From contig JAFREQ010000040.1 in NCBI GenBank assembly GCA_025331565.1, positions 4,141,001 to 4,205,000 of the forward strand: a stretch of DNA of 64,000 nt. Direction: 5' to 3'. Position 1 is the first letter of the stretch. Each line of letters opens with the position of its first letter. The translations under genes and the position numbers were made by a program. Below the pieces are notes generated by a model, which saw nothing but the letters and a program-made list of their open reading frames with translations, was not told the DNA's origin and made no database searches. Positions 12,601 through 25,784 of this stretch are shown here, one piece after another. The DNA is from Holacanthus passer. Lineage: Eukaryota; Chordata; Actinopteri; Pomacanthidae.

Positions 12601-15600
12601 TTTAAGGACCTAGCACCCCCCCTCCAGCTGTTACCATGAAGGAATACAAAAAACCCATACAGCATATAACTAAGAATTGTGTACAGTCATGTGTCAAGTC
12701 CACATTTGTAAATATCAGTTTTCAAAATAGTCCCCTTTTCAACACTTAGAGGCCTCGGCAGCTGCTAAGTTAGACACAGTGCGCAAACGCCTTTCACTAT
12801 CTTGCACCCAGGCAACAGCCTGTGTGAGTGATAAGGGGAATCACGAGGTTGAACCTCGTGACCTCAGGTTTAGAGCACAACCCTTATCTAAATTCAGACA
12901 CACAGGCGATTTTTTTTTTTTTTTTCCTGGAAGGGTTTCCTTCATAATACATACAGAATCACACAACTTCAAAGGCACTATTACTGGGTTTTACAAAGCA
13001 ATAGTTTTGTGTAATAATGCAGATCAGGTCAGTAAGTGGAAGTGCATGATTTACATAATGTCCTTTTTATGTAGGAAAATGTGTTATGGTATTGTTCCAA
13101 GGTGTTAAGTGCAATGCAGTACATAATGCTTGTGATGGATGTTCTTAAACATTCGAAATCCATTAAAAGCCTTGTATAAATTCATTTGGTTTGGGTACCT
13201 GGTTGCTGTGAATGAGTCAAAGCTGTCCAGAACTACTGGCAGGAAAATAGCATCACTGGACATCAGCAGACCATCACTTAGAGCAAGTTGAGAAAAATGT
13301 TGTGAATGACCTTATTTCAATCCCACACCAATCTTTTTTGTTTGTTTTTTGATTGTTTTTTTTAAGTGAATGACTTGAGAACAGTGGTCGAACACTATGC
13401 AGAGGCATTTATTTTAAAAGAGATGCTTTACCCAAGTCGCAATGGTTACCATTTGGTCAGATTCTCCATAAAGCTGTGGTAAACTTTTTGGTTGCAAACG
13501 CTGCTTGATGTGTTATTACTGCAGGCACAAATATATGTATTTATCTGTATATTCCTATGCTTTGTGTATATACACAAAATGTGGTTAATGTAATACATTA
13601 TTAGGAGGCTGCATCATGCATGTGTAAGCTTAACTCAAATTTTCATCTTTGCATGAGTAGAGAAAGTTTTTAACTAAAATGACTTTAGCAGTTAGTGCAA
13701 TTATGCAATGTCATAATAATGCATTGGGGCCATGCATTAATATTGTGCATGTGTGTCAGTACATTTATTTTCCTGTAATGGAAAAATACAGCAGATCCAC
13801 AGAAGTCTGGAACGATCTGAGTCATGGGTGTGTCCTGCATTTGCACTCCTCTCAGGGAGTGAAATCGGTTTCACGCTGTCCTTTCCTCACTCTACTGTAA
13901 AAGTACACGTTATGTAATGTTACTATAGACACGTATGGAAGTAGGTCAGAGCTGTACATTAGTTGGGGAAAAAACTCTCTTGGCCTACATATGAGAAGCT
14001 GTTTTTTCCCATTTGTACTGTGTGAATAATTCACTGAAGTCACATCTTAAGAGATGATTTTCAATGTTCTGTATTCATTTTAGTGAAAAGAAAATCCAAC
14101 TGTACTGTTTTTTCAACCAGTCATTCAACTGATCTGCCTTTGACAACATCATAATTTTAGATCTATTATTGCATGACATCTATTTTCCATTTAACAGTCA
14201 CTGTTTTCTCCCTGCTGAATGTGTCATTCTGGAATGAAATAACCCTCAAATGTTGATATTACTCTGCATGCAGGACAAATGGAGGTCTGACAAAGAGAGC
14301 ATGTGTTGTATTATTCTCAGAGCACAAAGCGGCTCTTATGGGTTTCTCCAGACAGACTGTACGATTGACACATCAGTGCCTCAGCAGCAGGGACACACAC
14401 AGGCAGACGGTGAACATCTGTCTTATGAAGCATGTTTTTTTTTTTTTCATTCTGAGTTATGTAGCTACAGTTTATAACTGAGGTTTTATTCTGACATTTA
14501 TGCATTTTTATGGCCTCAAATTACCTCTCAATATTTATCCCACCCATTTCCTCTCTGGTACATTACAACATCCTTGCTGTATGTGTCCTCACACACATCA
14601 ATGTTCACATCTGCCTGAACTTTTAGCTCTTTTCCTGTGTGGCTGTTGATTATTATGATTGAAACGTGTTCATTTATCAGCTCTAAAACACAACCACAAG
14701 TTAAATGATACACAGTTTGTGACATTTAAACTCCAGAATATTCTTTGCTTGCTACCATTCAAGCTTAAGTTAGATGGGTTGTCGTATGGATTGAGTTTGA
14801 ATAGTTCAGACCACCAGTACATTCAAATGTGTAAGGGGGGAGAGAGGAAAAGAGGGAGAGATAGCGAGCGGGAGATCCTGTTACAATCCCATCCATCTTG
14901 GGAATTTCCTGCAGCCTAGTTTAGGATCGAGCAGAACAAACACCAAAATACCATAACCCATCTGTTCACAATGCAATTCTTAAGCTTGGACCCAACTTTT
15001 CAAGGCAGAAAATTTCACCTTTTAATCTTACTTTTTGCAAAGTCACAAAAAGAGCAATCAGTTTTTCAGTGAGATTCTTTTTCAAAACCAGGTATCCTGT
15101 GTGCCGACGTCCTCGCGTGGCTCAACATCTTGACAGTGACTCATAATATGCTTAACTACAATGCCAGAAATCGTCTTGAGATGGTGTTAATTACCTCAAA
15201 GGGCAGCTAGCTCATTTTGAAACGGGTGTTACTTCACAACGTGTACAAGCTGGTCAGTCTAGACTTGAATGTGAGAGATACGCAGTTATGTAACCTTGAC
15301 TGCTGCTGGCAAGGCCCCCCTTTGGAAAAAAAGGGAAGAGTGTTTCAGGTCTGCACTAAGGCATGCCTGCATAAGTTTTATCGTCCTCTACTTTTGTAAT
15401 ACTTCATCTTTTTGTGGCTTTTCTTACTATACATAGCAATGAGATGAGCAGCCAGGGACAGCTTGAAATGTTAAAGATGAACCAAAGAAACGATAAGTGT
15501 ATTTTTTCAGTAAAGTGGGTCGCAGAAACTAGGTTACTGTGAACTCATTGTCCTCAAATACAATATTTCATGGTCGGTTAGCATCGTGGTGATAGAGGAC

Positions 15601-18600
15601 ATCGTTGTCTGACACCCGTACTGCCTCTGGACTACAACAAACCCTACAGTTTGCCAAACCACACCAACCACCACACAAGGGGTTATGAGTGTTGCAGTAC
15701 TGGATCTTACTGGATCTTGTTTGTGTATATGAGCAAGTGTACGTCTGCCTGTCTTTCTGTCTGCACGGGTCTAAGTGCGTCTGTGCTGCGCCCATCTATT
15801 GCTCTGTCTCCTTCCACACACCTCTCCACACTGCGTCCAAAAAGCAGGGGAAGCAACAGTCTGCTGTGGTTGACTCAAATAGAGCATATAAACAACACTA
15901 TAAATCCTCCCTTCAGACCTCTAACTCCATACAGTTAAGGTTTGGATTATCACATCTCCACCCCACACAGGTCAGACAGGACACAGCCGTGCAACCACTA
16001 ACTGTCCTGGCAGCAGAGGTGACTGTGACTCTGTGGCCGCTTGCCTGAAAGCAATCTCATTGTCTCGCTCACAGCTCTGCAATGCGTCCTTTAACATACT
16101 TTCTCCTGTTTTCTTCTAACCCTAACCCAACCAAAGAAAACAACAAGGACCAGGCACTTTTATTTAATCAGATCATTCTTTCCCTCCACCACAACTACGC
16201 TGCTCTTCAAAGCCTCCTTTTCAGCCTACGAGTTGTTTCTATATTTACTGCTTTTACTACAGTCTAAGAGGAGCCCATGAAACCAAGCATTCGTGCCATA
16301 AAACCTTCTGTGACGATTGGGGCTGTAAAGACTTGTTTTGAAAATGTGATCCTCTAAAGCCGACACGGCAGTGAGCTGAGCGGGGGTTAACGCCACACCT
16401 GTGGGGCCGATGTGAAGACAGCTTTTCACCTACTGTGGTTCATCGGCTCTGTCTGTGTTTACACTGAGTGGAACTGGCCTTGGGAGAAATTACACCACAG
16501 TGTAGACACAACAAGACACTGTAATCCATGCAATGGCATTAGACACTTAAATTGTAACAATTATTGTTAGCAATTTCACTAAAGAGAGACTTCACTGCTG
16601 TTGCAGCACGTAGTTGGTGGAGAAAGTGTTCAGATCCTTTACTTCAGTAAAAGCACCAATACCACAAGTTAAATATGTTCAGCTGTAAGTTATAGTGCAG
16701 GCAAAGTTTTTACTGAAATCAGAAAGTTACATAAGCATTTTAAGGTCTGAGGTGTTTTGCAGAATGGCCCTTTTCTTTTTGTGTCATGTTTTGGTATTGT
16801 AGAAATAAAGGAACAAGAGCACAAAGAACAAAGTTAGTCTTGAGGCCATCCTTGATTAGGGGCCCTGTGTCAAAATCATATGTGGAGATGATTATTATTT
16901 CAGCTTTCTGCTTTCATCAGTGGCGGAAAATAACCAAGTACAGTTCTTAGGTACCACTTTGAGGTATTTAACTTGAGTACTTCCAGGTTCTGCCACTTTA
17001 TACTACTACCCTGCTACACTTCAGTGAAATATGGTATTTTTTACTCCACTACATTTATTTCTCAGATAAGATTTGACATAAAAACATAAGATAAGTTTTC
17101 CAACCTTTTTGGCTTATGAACCCTTACAAAAAGTAACATATAGTTGTGGCTGCTTGTCACATTGTAAATGTCTCTATAGTTGTTAGCGGTTTCACCAAAG
17201 AGAGGTTTCTCTTCTAAACTCTCTGTTTTAAGTTCCAAAAGGTAAAACCATGGTATAATTATATTTCCAAAAAAGCAAAGATTAGAGAATAGAAATGAAG
17301 ACAAATTTGTGTAGCAGGACTTTGTTTTATCTTCTTTTCTCTCCCATTCCCATCTCACAACCTCTTTGGGTGCTTTATCCTGTGAGCCATCAGATACATA
17401 CCTAACTGTATACAAAGTACTTGAACCCAGCTCCATCGTGTACTTGCACACTGATGCATCAGTATTAACAACTGAGTAATATCATATATCATAATTTATT
17501 AGTCAAAGGGCCCAGTTTTCTGCAGAACTTTAACTTTTGATCCTCTAAGTAAGTTTGCTGCTAATACTTCTGTACTTTTACCAAAGTATGATTTTGAAGT
17601 TTTACTTACTTTAACTACAATGTAATGAACTTAACATACAAACAGACAAAACAGACAAAAACTGAACACATTGCACAGAGAGTTGGAGGAACAGGGAGCT
17701 GACAGGGGCCCAGCTGCTCATTTTGCTCTGTGGCCCCCAGCAGATTAATAGTCAGGTTGTTGAATTATATAACAATAATAAGAGCATGCAATGATATTGT
17801 ATAAGTTGATCATATGTTTTGACTATGAAATCTGTCTCTGCAAAGAACCTCTAAACATAGTTGTCAAATAAATGATGTGGAGTAAGAAGTAACATAAAAT
17901 AAAAACACTGACGTTAAACACGGTTAAATATTTAGTTACTTCCCATCACTGTACTGTATAAGATCTAAATAAATGTGAGATTTAAATTGATTGTTTTGGA
18001 AAGATGTGGTGGTTACATAATAAAATGTTTTGCTTAAATATCTATTCTGTACCATCTGTTGAGTCACAGAAACCTAATTACTAATGTTCTCCATGCCCAC
18101 TTATCCAGACGTGCGTATGTAGAGTTATATAAGACCCGTTTGAGAAGGGAAAGTAACCTCATTCCCTGTCACTTTGGTCAAAAACACCACAAAGAGATAT
18201 GTTTTCCAGAACCTTCAATCCAGCTCTTCCCATGGTACACAGTGTGCATGAACACTGCCACACCAACCAAATGGTAAAACCTGGGGGAAATAATAACATG
18301 ATGCAACCATCCTCCATGTGGGCCCGAGGACCATTTCCTGTTATGGTGGGTCTAGGAGAGGCCTGGTGCTGCCAGTCTGAAGCAGACCACAGCCTCCCAC
18401 TCCTCACCCGTCTGAATCACTGTTTACTTAGACAGGAAGGCCGTCCACTAGACAACATCATCGCCTTCTGCTGCTGCTCCATGTCTGTGACTCGCTTGTG
18501 GCTTTGGCAAAGGGGGGTTTGTGTTTTCCCCGACGGCCAAGTTTCTAAAAGCAGACACAAGCTAAAACCAAACGTTAGGAGGAGTAGGGCCCAGCCTCGG

Positions 18601-21600
18601 AAACCACGGCTTCTCTGAGCTGTCTACCTCTGGGGCCTCCAACGCCCCCTCCTCCCGGAAAAACAGAGCCCTATTCAATCAAGGTATTAACTAATTAAGA
18701 GCAGATCCTGTTAAAGATTGAGTTGTAAAATATGACTATGCCAAACAAAATTACTCCATCTGTTGAAATAAAAGCATTTTGAAGTGAATAAATAAAATAA
18801 AGATGAAATAAAACTGAAAACCTTGAGATGCAACTGAAAGTTCAGGGAAAATCTCTTTTTTGTCAGATTTTAAAATGTTTAATGAAGGTGTGCATCACTG
18901 GTTATTGGCCAGTTCCATGTTCAAATTATTTATTCAATTATTTCGTTTTTTTTCTCCCCATTGTCAGAGACCTAAGGGCCATCGAGATCCACTCTGGAAA
19001 CCTAAAGAGAACTTTATTTGCTGACAAATTGAAATCACTTAGAATCACCAAAATATAGCAATGAAACAGGATCTGTTCATTTCATGCTCATTTCTGGTAA
19101 GTAAAAACCATAAAAAGTGCCATATTGACCAATAAAAAAACGTTTCGTTCATAACCAATTGAATAATATTACAGTTGCAAGATTTCTGTTTTTGTTTTCA
19201 GGGATATCTTCGCCTCCAACGAGGCCCTGCCAAACCATTGTGTGACTGACCCGAGCACAACTTCTCTTTCCTTTTTAGCCTTCACATTACACTGACCCAG
19301 ATTCAGAAAAATGAAAAACTAACAGCAATTAGTGTTGCAAAAGGCATTCACATATGGAACCACCGTATTTAGACATACACAGAAAAATGTCAAACAAAAA
19401 CCCAAAGTCAAGGTACTGAAAACCATATTCAGAACGTGGTTTCTATTGCACTGCCTCACTTTCATCAGTGTGGAATCAGGTTGCCCCTCTCCCTGAGCCT
19501 GGACCCCTTCATGGCCACACTGTGGTGCAGTTTCCGCTCTGAGACGGATTGGGCGGGGGTGGGCCAAGCCACGTTGGTTTTGACTGAGTTTCCTGCTGTA
19601 GTAGTGAGTATAAAATTAGAGTTTTATGTGAATTGGACGGGGGTGGGACAGACACATGCTTGTGTTGGGATAGAAAGGAATGTAACCTACTTTTCTGTCA
19701 ACAAACCCCTGTTTGTATGGCTGGTACATAACAATGCTGTATAAAATTTGGGTGACAAGAGACAATGTTGTTGAAAACATCTGTTTCGTGTGAAAAGTGG
19801 AATAGTGAAATACTGGTTTACATCCTAAATGTTTGACGTACACATACTCCACATTTGGACATCGCTGTATGCATATAGATTCTGCACAGATATTTCATTG
19901 CCTGACAATGTATATTTGTATTGTGTAGATTTGTATATCACTGATACTGTATGATACTATCAGCTTCATTTGTATTAGACCTGTAGATCTGTATGATACT
20001 CTACATTTGTATTGATAGTGTATACTTGTATTGTTCCTGTATATTTGCATATTGTATATAGTGTTCTTCAGATACTTTATTATTCTCCTCTTTATCTTGT
20101 GATATCTTTTTATCCTATTATTTTATGATGTTTTTATACGTTCACCATTTTTCACCTTGCGTTTCTTTGTAAAGGTGTAAATAAGTTCTGGTCTCTGCTG
20201 ACACCTAGTGGACTGAGATGCTTAATACAATTCATATAGTCCATCATTGCCCATGTGGCCTGAAAGAGGAAGTTTGCACCATGTTATGAGCCATGAAGAT
20301 TTGACTCTCCGGCACACACACTCAAGAGTCCATTTTACTTTATAATGTAAATGTGTGCAACCATGACAAACACACAGCAAATACTAATCCTCACACATGG
20401 TGTAGTGCACAGCTTAGAAGATGCTTAAATCCAGAAAAATGAACTACAAGAGCCACTTTCCTGCAAACCAGTTTGTGATGCTTTTATTATTAATAATACA
20501 AACAGTGGAGATCCAGTTGTAAGTAGTGCATAGGAGCCTCTTGAAAAGTCTGTAAAACAAATTTACTAATAATTTATTTATGCTGTGTATGATGGGAGCG
20601 AAGTTTGGTACATATCAATACCCATTCTCATATTCTCAGTAAAGTTTAGTGCAGACCTATTTGATTTTAATATAACATACCTTTTTTATAACATTCAACA
20701 CTAACAGGGAATAAGGCCCATAACAACATATATTAACACTATGTTCAACAAAAGGCAGCAAACACATTGATTCTCCTCCAGGTCATTGTCTGACGGGCGC
20801 AAAAGTGTCTTTGAGTAATTTGTTCCATTCTCATGGAAGTGCTTGAGTTTGTGTGTCAGAGGTTGATAGTGGGTAGTACCAGCATTGGATGATTTAGTCC
20901 ATGTCTTTGGTTTGTGGTCATCTTGGCAATGTCGGACATAAAGGATCATATCAGAGTTTTTTACAAGTTTTAGCCCAAGAATCACAAATACTAGATATTA
21001 ACTGAACCATTTTCCAAAGTATTTTAAATTGACTTTTCTTAAATTGTGGACAGACAGTTTTTTCCACTTCAATAAAGACTTTCACACTTTTCACAGTTTA
21101 AAAATTCTCGCTTGTTCTTGTTTGTTTCCAACTCTAGCGTAGGTATAAAGATGTGTGAGTGTTGTCATGCAAGTTAAGAAACAACAGTGGCCAAGCTACA
21201 AACTTGCTGTAACGACTCACATCCCCAAAGTCAAACATGTTCAGCAGAAAAAACACAGAAGTACCAAAAATGATATAACAGACATTTAGTGTTTTCTGTA
21301 ATACTGTTGGAAACAAAGACAAATCTGAAATGTGTTAAAAGACAATTTCAGTGCTATTTTAACAACTTCACACCATTTCTTACTGCACTGTCCCCCAAAA
21401 CCATTTTCAATAGCTTAGAGGTGGTAATCCTAGACTCACGTGCCACAGGTCGAATTGAAATGTTCAGTACTTTAAAAACCTGCTGACACATGAAACCTGC
21501 TGGAGACAGGCAATAAAACATTGTAAAACTCATGTCTACTGCTATTGTCTGAACTGCGGTATTGTGCAATAATTCAGGCAGCCTGTTAAATCAGTGAGGA

Positions 21601-21940
21601 CGACTCACTATTAAGTGAGTAATGCTTGACTGCATTACCGTGTAACAATAATTTAAGTTGGGCAATAATATAAGTAGACGTTAAGGCTCAGTGAGATGGA
21701 CTGATGAGGCATCATGGCCCTAGTGCTCTGCCATGTGATTGCAACGTCCTCAGGTTGAGATCTGATCAGAAATCTTAGCTGCTGATCTCCCTTCTCTCTG
21801 TCCTCACTTTGTCACTTTGAGTCTCTACTGTATTCTGTCAACTGTAGACCAAAATATGATCTTAAAAAAATTCTAAAATACTTGCACTTTGGAAAATGGT
21901 CTTCAGTAAATTAACATATAGTTGATATGTAATAAATAGG
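12601..21940. other. Long intergenic region nmrk2 to bloc1s6, no gene seen
   Basis: More than 9 kb without a convincing exon. The longest ORF (18199-18618, 139 codons) is of mixed low-complexity composition with no recognisable domain. Others (15689-16048, 17062-17451) run through repeat sequence. A cluster of MITE-like repeats fills much of 16610-17965. The rest is AT-rich unique sequence with short homopolymer tracts. A lncRNA or enhancers cannot be excluded from reading alone. Confidence 0.5.
16610..17965. repeat. Cluster of hAT-like teleost MITE fragments
   Basis: The left end reads AAAGTGTTCAGATCCTTTAC with TTCAGTAAAAGCACCAATAC following. Inside are TTTACTCCACTACATTTATT (about 17040) and AGTAAGTTTGCTGCTAATAC (about 17548). 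The right end has AAATAAATGATGTGGAGTAA and TTAGTTACTTCCCATCACTG. These phrases make up a very common acanthomorph MITE whose TIRs pair TTCAGATCCTTTACT with AGTTACTT(T)CCA. At least two copies or halves appear nested or broken. Another copy is at 55195-55615. The family name is not asserted. Confidence 0.6.
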
Positions 21941-21998
21941 CTAAAACATGCAAAACCTCCTGTACGGTCCATTAATTCAGCAGACGTACTTGGGGATC

Positions 21999-24802
21999 CT
22001 ATGTTCTTTTAGCAGGTTTGGCAATCAGCTGCCTTTCTCTCTCGAGCTCCTTCTCACGTTGCTGCTCCTTCTCCAGCGCCTCCTTCTGCTTCTGTTGCTG
22101 CAGCTTCAAAGCTCTTTTCTGAGAGAGAACAACAGTCAACATTTAATCAATGTATGCATGTTTTAATTTTCATCCATCCACCGATATTTGACCCTTAACT
22201 TTGAGTATGGCAAACACCCATGTTAAATCTGATTGAGATTAAAAATACCTTTAGTTTAGTTGTCTTTTCATGGAGCATAATCATCTCTTTCCTTATGGTC
22301 ACAAGTTTATTGTGGTAAACCTTCGCCTCTGTAAACTAAAGACAAAAAAATGGATTAGATGTCATTCCTGCTGGCTGGTGTAGAGAGTACAAACAAGAGC
22401 AACATGAGTACAAATGAGATTATAATTCAGTCCAAACATACCAGTGAATTTAGGTCCAGTAAGGTATTACATTCTCTGAACTTGGTGACTTCCTGGTCCA
22501 GTGTGTCTAACAATACCACCTGATTTTGTCTGGTTGAGAAAAAATGAAGAGGAAGACATAAATGTCAGCAAGAGCAATTTTTCGCATCAACTGAATATTC
22601 AACATGAAGTCCATAGGTGGAAAAATGTATAAGTGATAATCATTCAGACAATAACAGGAAAGTCCCAAAGAATTCAACCTGTTTGTGAAAGACAGTTCAG
22701 GTTGTTTATATGACTTAATACATACAAGTACACACCAGCGTGTTGACAGTGAAACTTTTTCACTGGCGTGCAGTGTGCAGGCAAAGAGAGCTTGTTTTAA
22801 ATCATTATACTTACTCATCTTGCACACACTAATTAATCAGAATTTGTGAGGGAAGTATTTTTATAATTTAATTTAAAGCAACTTTATATTAAACTGCCGT
22901 AAACTTTCCCCCATATTTAGCTGCTCCTGATCAAGCCCAAACACTTTTGCAGTTTCCCCCCCAAGTAGACTGGATGAAACAGTGCTTATTAAAAAGTGTT
23001 AGAAAGCATTGCAGTGCAAGTGTTATCTTGCTGGTGACCATCAGATGTAAAGGTTGATAGGTCATTTGAACACTAAGCACATGTAATACTCACGTGAGCT
23101 CTTGGAGGGCTCGTTTAGATTTCTGTAGATCTGGTAGGTAGTGCGAGAGTAATCCCTCTGTGAGTTTGTCCACTGCTTTCTTATCCACAAACACATTCTC
23201 TTCAGGGGCTGAGCTCTCTAGACACAGTGACTCCTGCTGTGCCAACTGGAGATCTGTCAAATGTTTAAGAGAAATGAAATGTACAAAGCATTTAGCGCTG
23301 TGTCACCAAATTCCCTTCAATTATTCGATTATTTTCCTTTTTTAGTGGACAGATGTCAATTTTAGCTTCACAAATTTAACACTGACATCCTTGGAATCTG
23401 ACCATCTTTTTTTCTCCTCTTCTACTCTTGAGATGAGACACTTGAGATGTAAGATTGCTTGTTTTAAGAGATGTCACATGAGAGCTGCACTGAAGACACT
23501 GTGGAGTCCATCCCATGTTTTTTTTTCATCCAAAAAAAAAAATAAAATCACTGGGCAGAGCCAGTATAATAAGCATGCAGAGAGAAAATCTTTGTCATGC
23601 ATGCAGTTTGTTCATGGACATACTTAAACTAATTAGTGTTCGACTGCAACAGTGACATGGAAAATCGCCATCTTATAACTCATCTCATCTTGGATGTAAT
23701 TTTAGCCTCTCTGAAACTCTGGCCTGCTGCTGCCACTGGTTGATGCATCAGGAATCCTGTGCCAGAAATGATCTAGGAAAGACTGCTTTTACCGTTAGTA
23801 TAGCAGCCTCATGAAAATATCTGCAATGTCACTTAAAAATCATTATGCGTCACAATAATTTTGAGATAAAAGCCTGTGTTACAAAAAGGGGCTGTGAAGT
23901 TTGAATCATTGAGTATTTTTAAATCAGGGAAGCTCTGATGCAGCTTACATGTCATACAGGAGAAATAGTAGAGATGAACAAGACTCCCGTGTTTATGACT
24001 GGTGAGGGTTTATGTCATTAGAAGACTCAAGATGTATGACTGCAGGATTAATTGTGTAAGGGTTAAAAAACTGTGCCATGATAATATAACACAATGCGCT
24101 TTAAATCTTAAAGTGATTACCTGGAAAAACATACTTTGGCTAATGTGAGGGATATATGTTTTTTGTTTTTCAGGCACCTCTGGATAGCTAAGCACCAAGT
24201 AGATGATATCAGAGCTTTCAGAAAAACATTTCTTAGTCAAAAACATGGCCTGGGTGTTGTCATGAATGCTATTTACAAGTCAGGAACTGGTAATTAAGAT
24301 AACTCTAACGTGACATGAACATGGCACAACCAAAGATATTTTTGACTTGTATTATGGGAGGTGCCAGCTTCACTGTTTTTAGAGTTTGGCTAACAGTCGA
24401 GACTGAAGATCAGGATATCTCAGTCTCTGCTGTTGTTGCTGCTTTGATTTTAACAACTGAAAAATATGTGCCACTCAGATTCAAAATCCCAACCAACCAA
24501 CTCTGTACAAGAGATTAAGCAGATATGTAAAACTAACTGCATGCTTCACCTTTAACTTTAAACATTGTTTTGATGCTAATGACCTCTTTCTTTAAGTTGA
24601 GGATGCATGAGCTGGCACACACTGGGGCTGAGGCTGAATTTAACGAATCTATACTTTAGTTCAGGCAGTCTGGTCTTTGTAGTCCAGACAGGTGTGGTCA
24701 GTAGAGAGCAGGTAAAGCATCAACACACATACCATCACTGTGTGGAAGTTCACTCTGGGACGAGGGTCCTTCATCTTCCATCCCCTCTACCTCCATATGC
24801 AT
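21999..24802 (-). CDS. bloc1s6: BLOC-1 subunit 6, pallidin (5 coding exons)
   Basis: Small coiled-coil subunit of BLOC-1, which drives endosomal sorting to melanosomes, platelet dense granules and other lysosome-related organelles, and binds syntaxin-family SNAREs. Coding exons from 5' to 3': 24733-24802, 23094-23253, 22442-22529, 22249-22335, 21999-22118 (174 aa). The core LSHYLPDLQKSKRALQELT, the QNQVVLLDTL helix and the basic, Glu/Lys/Gln-rich C-terminal coiled coil ending in IAKPAKRT match vertebrate pallidin closely. The chosen start is MHMEVEG; the frame is open a little further upstream, but a good acceptor (TTTTAG) at 24835-24840 cuts the exon, and the exon beyond it has an in-frame stop, so exon 1 is non-coding. 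It shares a bidirectional promoter with slc30a4, as in tetrapods. Confidence 0.93.
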
Positions 24803-25029
24803 CGACTCTGTTGACCCAGACTGCTTTTTAAAACCTAAAAGAGGCACCAAGCAATCAGATAGATGGATCTCACTGTTTTATCAGATGGAAATGATCAGCT
24901 GACCCTCTAGATCATAACGTTAGCTTATCACAACATGGAGCATCCAAACGTTGAGGAAGTACTTAGCTAGCATGCTGCAGGCTGCTTCATAATGAGTAAA
25001 TCGTGACACATTAACCACCAGACAAACAT

Positions 25030-25345
25030 TTCACCTCAGTCAACATTATCTTACCTGATTGACTGTCTATTAAACTGTAACTCTAGATGTGAAGAGTTGA
25101 GTGTTGTTGACCAAAGACAGAAGAGACAACAGCAAGATTTCGGATTTGTTGCTGCGTCTGAAACCCCGTCATGTGACTCCTGCGTCGTCACGTGACTGCA
25201 AACGAAACCAAACTTGCTAATGTTACTTGCGAGTGCGGAGGCAGCGACAGGGACTCGGATGTTTACACCAGTATTATCATGACGGTTTGTAATTTAGAAG
25301 CCAAGTAAGTTTGCGCAACCGACAACTACATCAGCAGGTAAGTCT
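25030..25345. promoter_or_regulatory. Shared bloc1s6 / slc30a4 bidirectional promoter with two CLEAR/E-box sites
   Basis: Non-coding first exons diverge from here. On the minus strand a donor AATCAG|GTAAG (about 25053) closes bloc1s6 exon 1. On the plus strand a donor CATCAGCAG|GTAAGTC (about 25338) closes slc30a4 exon 1. Between them lie GTCATGTGAC (25168-25177) and a perfect GTCACGTGAC (25187-25196). The latter is the core of the CLEAR motif bound by TFEB/TFE3/MITF and also by USF. The region is locally CpG-rich and has no TATA box. The function of the sites is inferred. Confidence 0.65.
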
Positions 25346-25784
25346 GCCTTGTGTTTTTAGCCAAACTACCACATAACAAAGGTTGTCTGTTTGCCGCGAA
25401 CTGACATGACAAGATAGCTAACCTTAACTAGCCACCTTGTTACTGTTTAGCCAAGAGATCTATTGACCTCAGAGTTTATCAGATCATGTTGGAAAATGTG
25501 CGATTCAAGTACGTATACTTAACACATCAAGTCATATCTTGATTGTGGCATAGATAAGTCTCTCATTGTTGTAATTGCTGAGCTGTACAGAGGTGAAAAG
25601 ATGCTATCTGTGCTCTGTTGTCACGTTCCTTTGTTGCTCTCCTCCAGGTGCTAACATGGAGTAGAGAAGCAAGTTTTTCAATCTTGCCGCGCTACGAAAA
25701 TGTGAACGATTACCCCAGAAGACTATACCTTGAACCTACAGACAGATCTTACCTGAATATACCTCACTCCTGTAATTATTAAAG

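Noticed and set aside
15651..16048. Overlapping plus-strand ORFs of 95 and 119 codons
   Set aside because: Two frames of the same segment are open at once, neither resembles a protein, and a minus-strand ORF covers part of it.
17062..17451. 129-codon minus-strand ORF
   Set aside because: It lies within a cluster of MITE fragments and starts in repeat sequence. No family resemblance.
18199..18618. 139-codon plus-strand ORF in the nmrk2-bloc1s6 gap, the longest ORF outside known genes
   Set aside because: No recognisable domain, no splice-site context or promoter, and overlapping minus-strand ORFs of similar quality. The composition is that of chance open sequence in a locally GC-richer patch.
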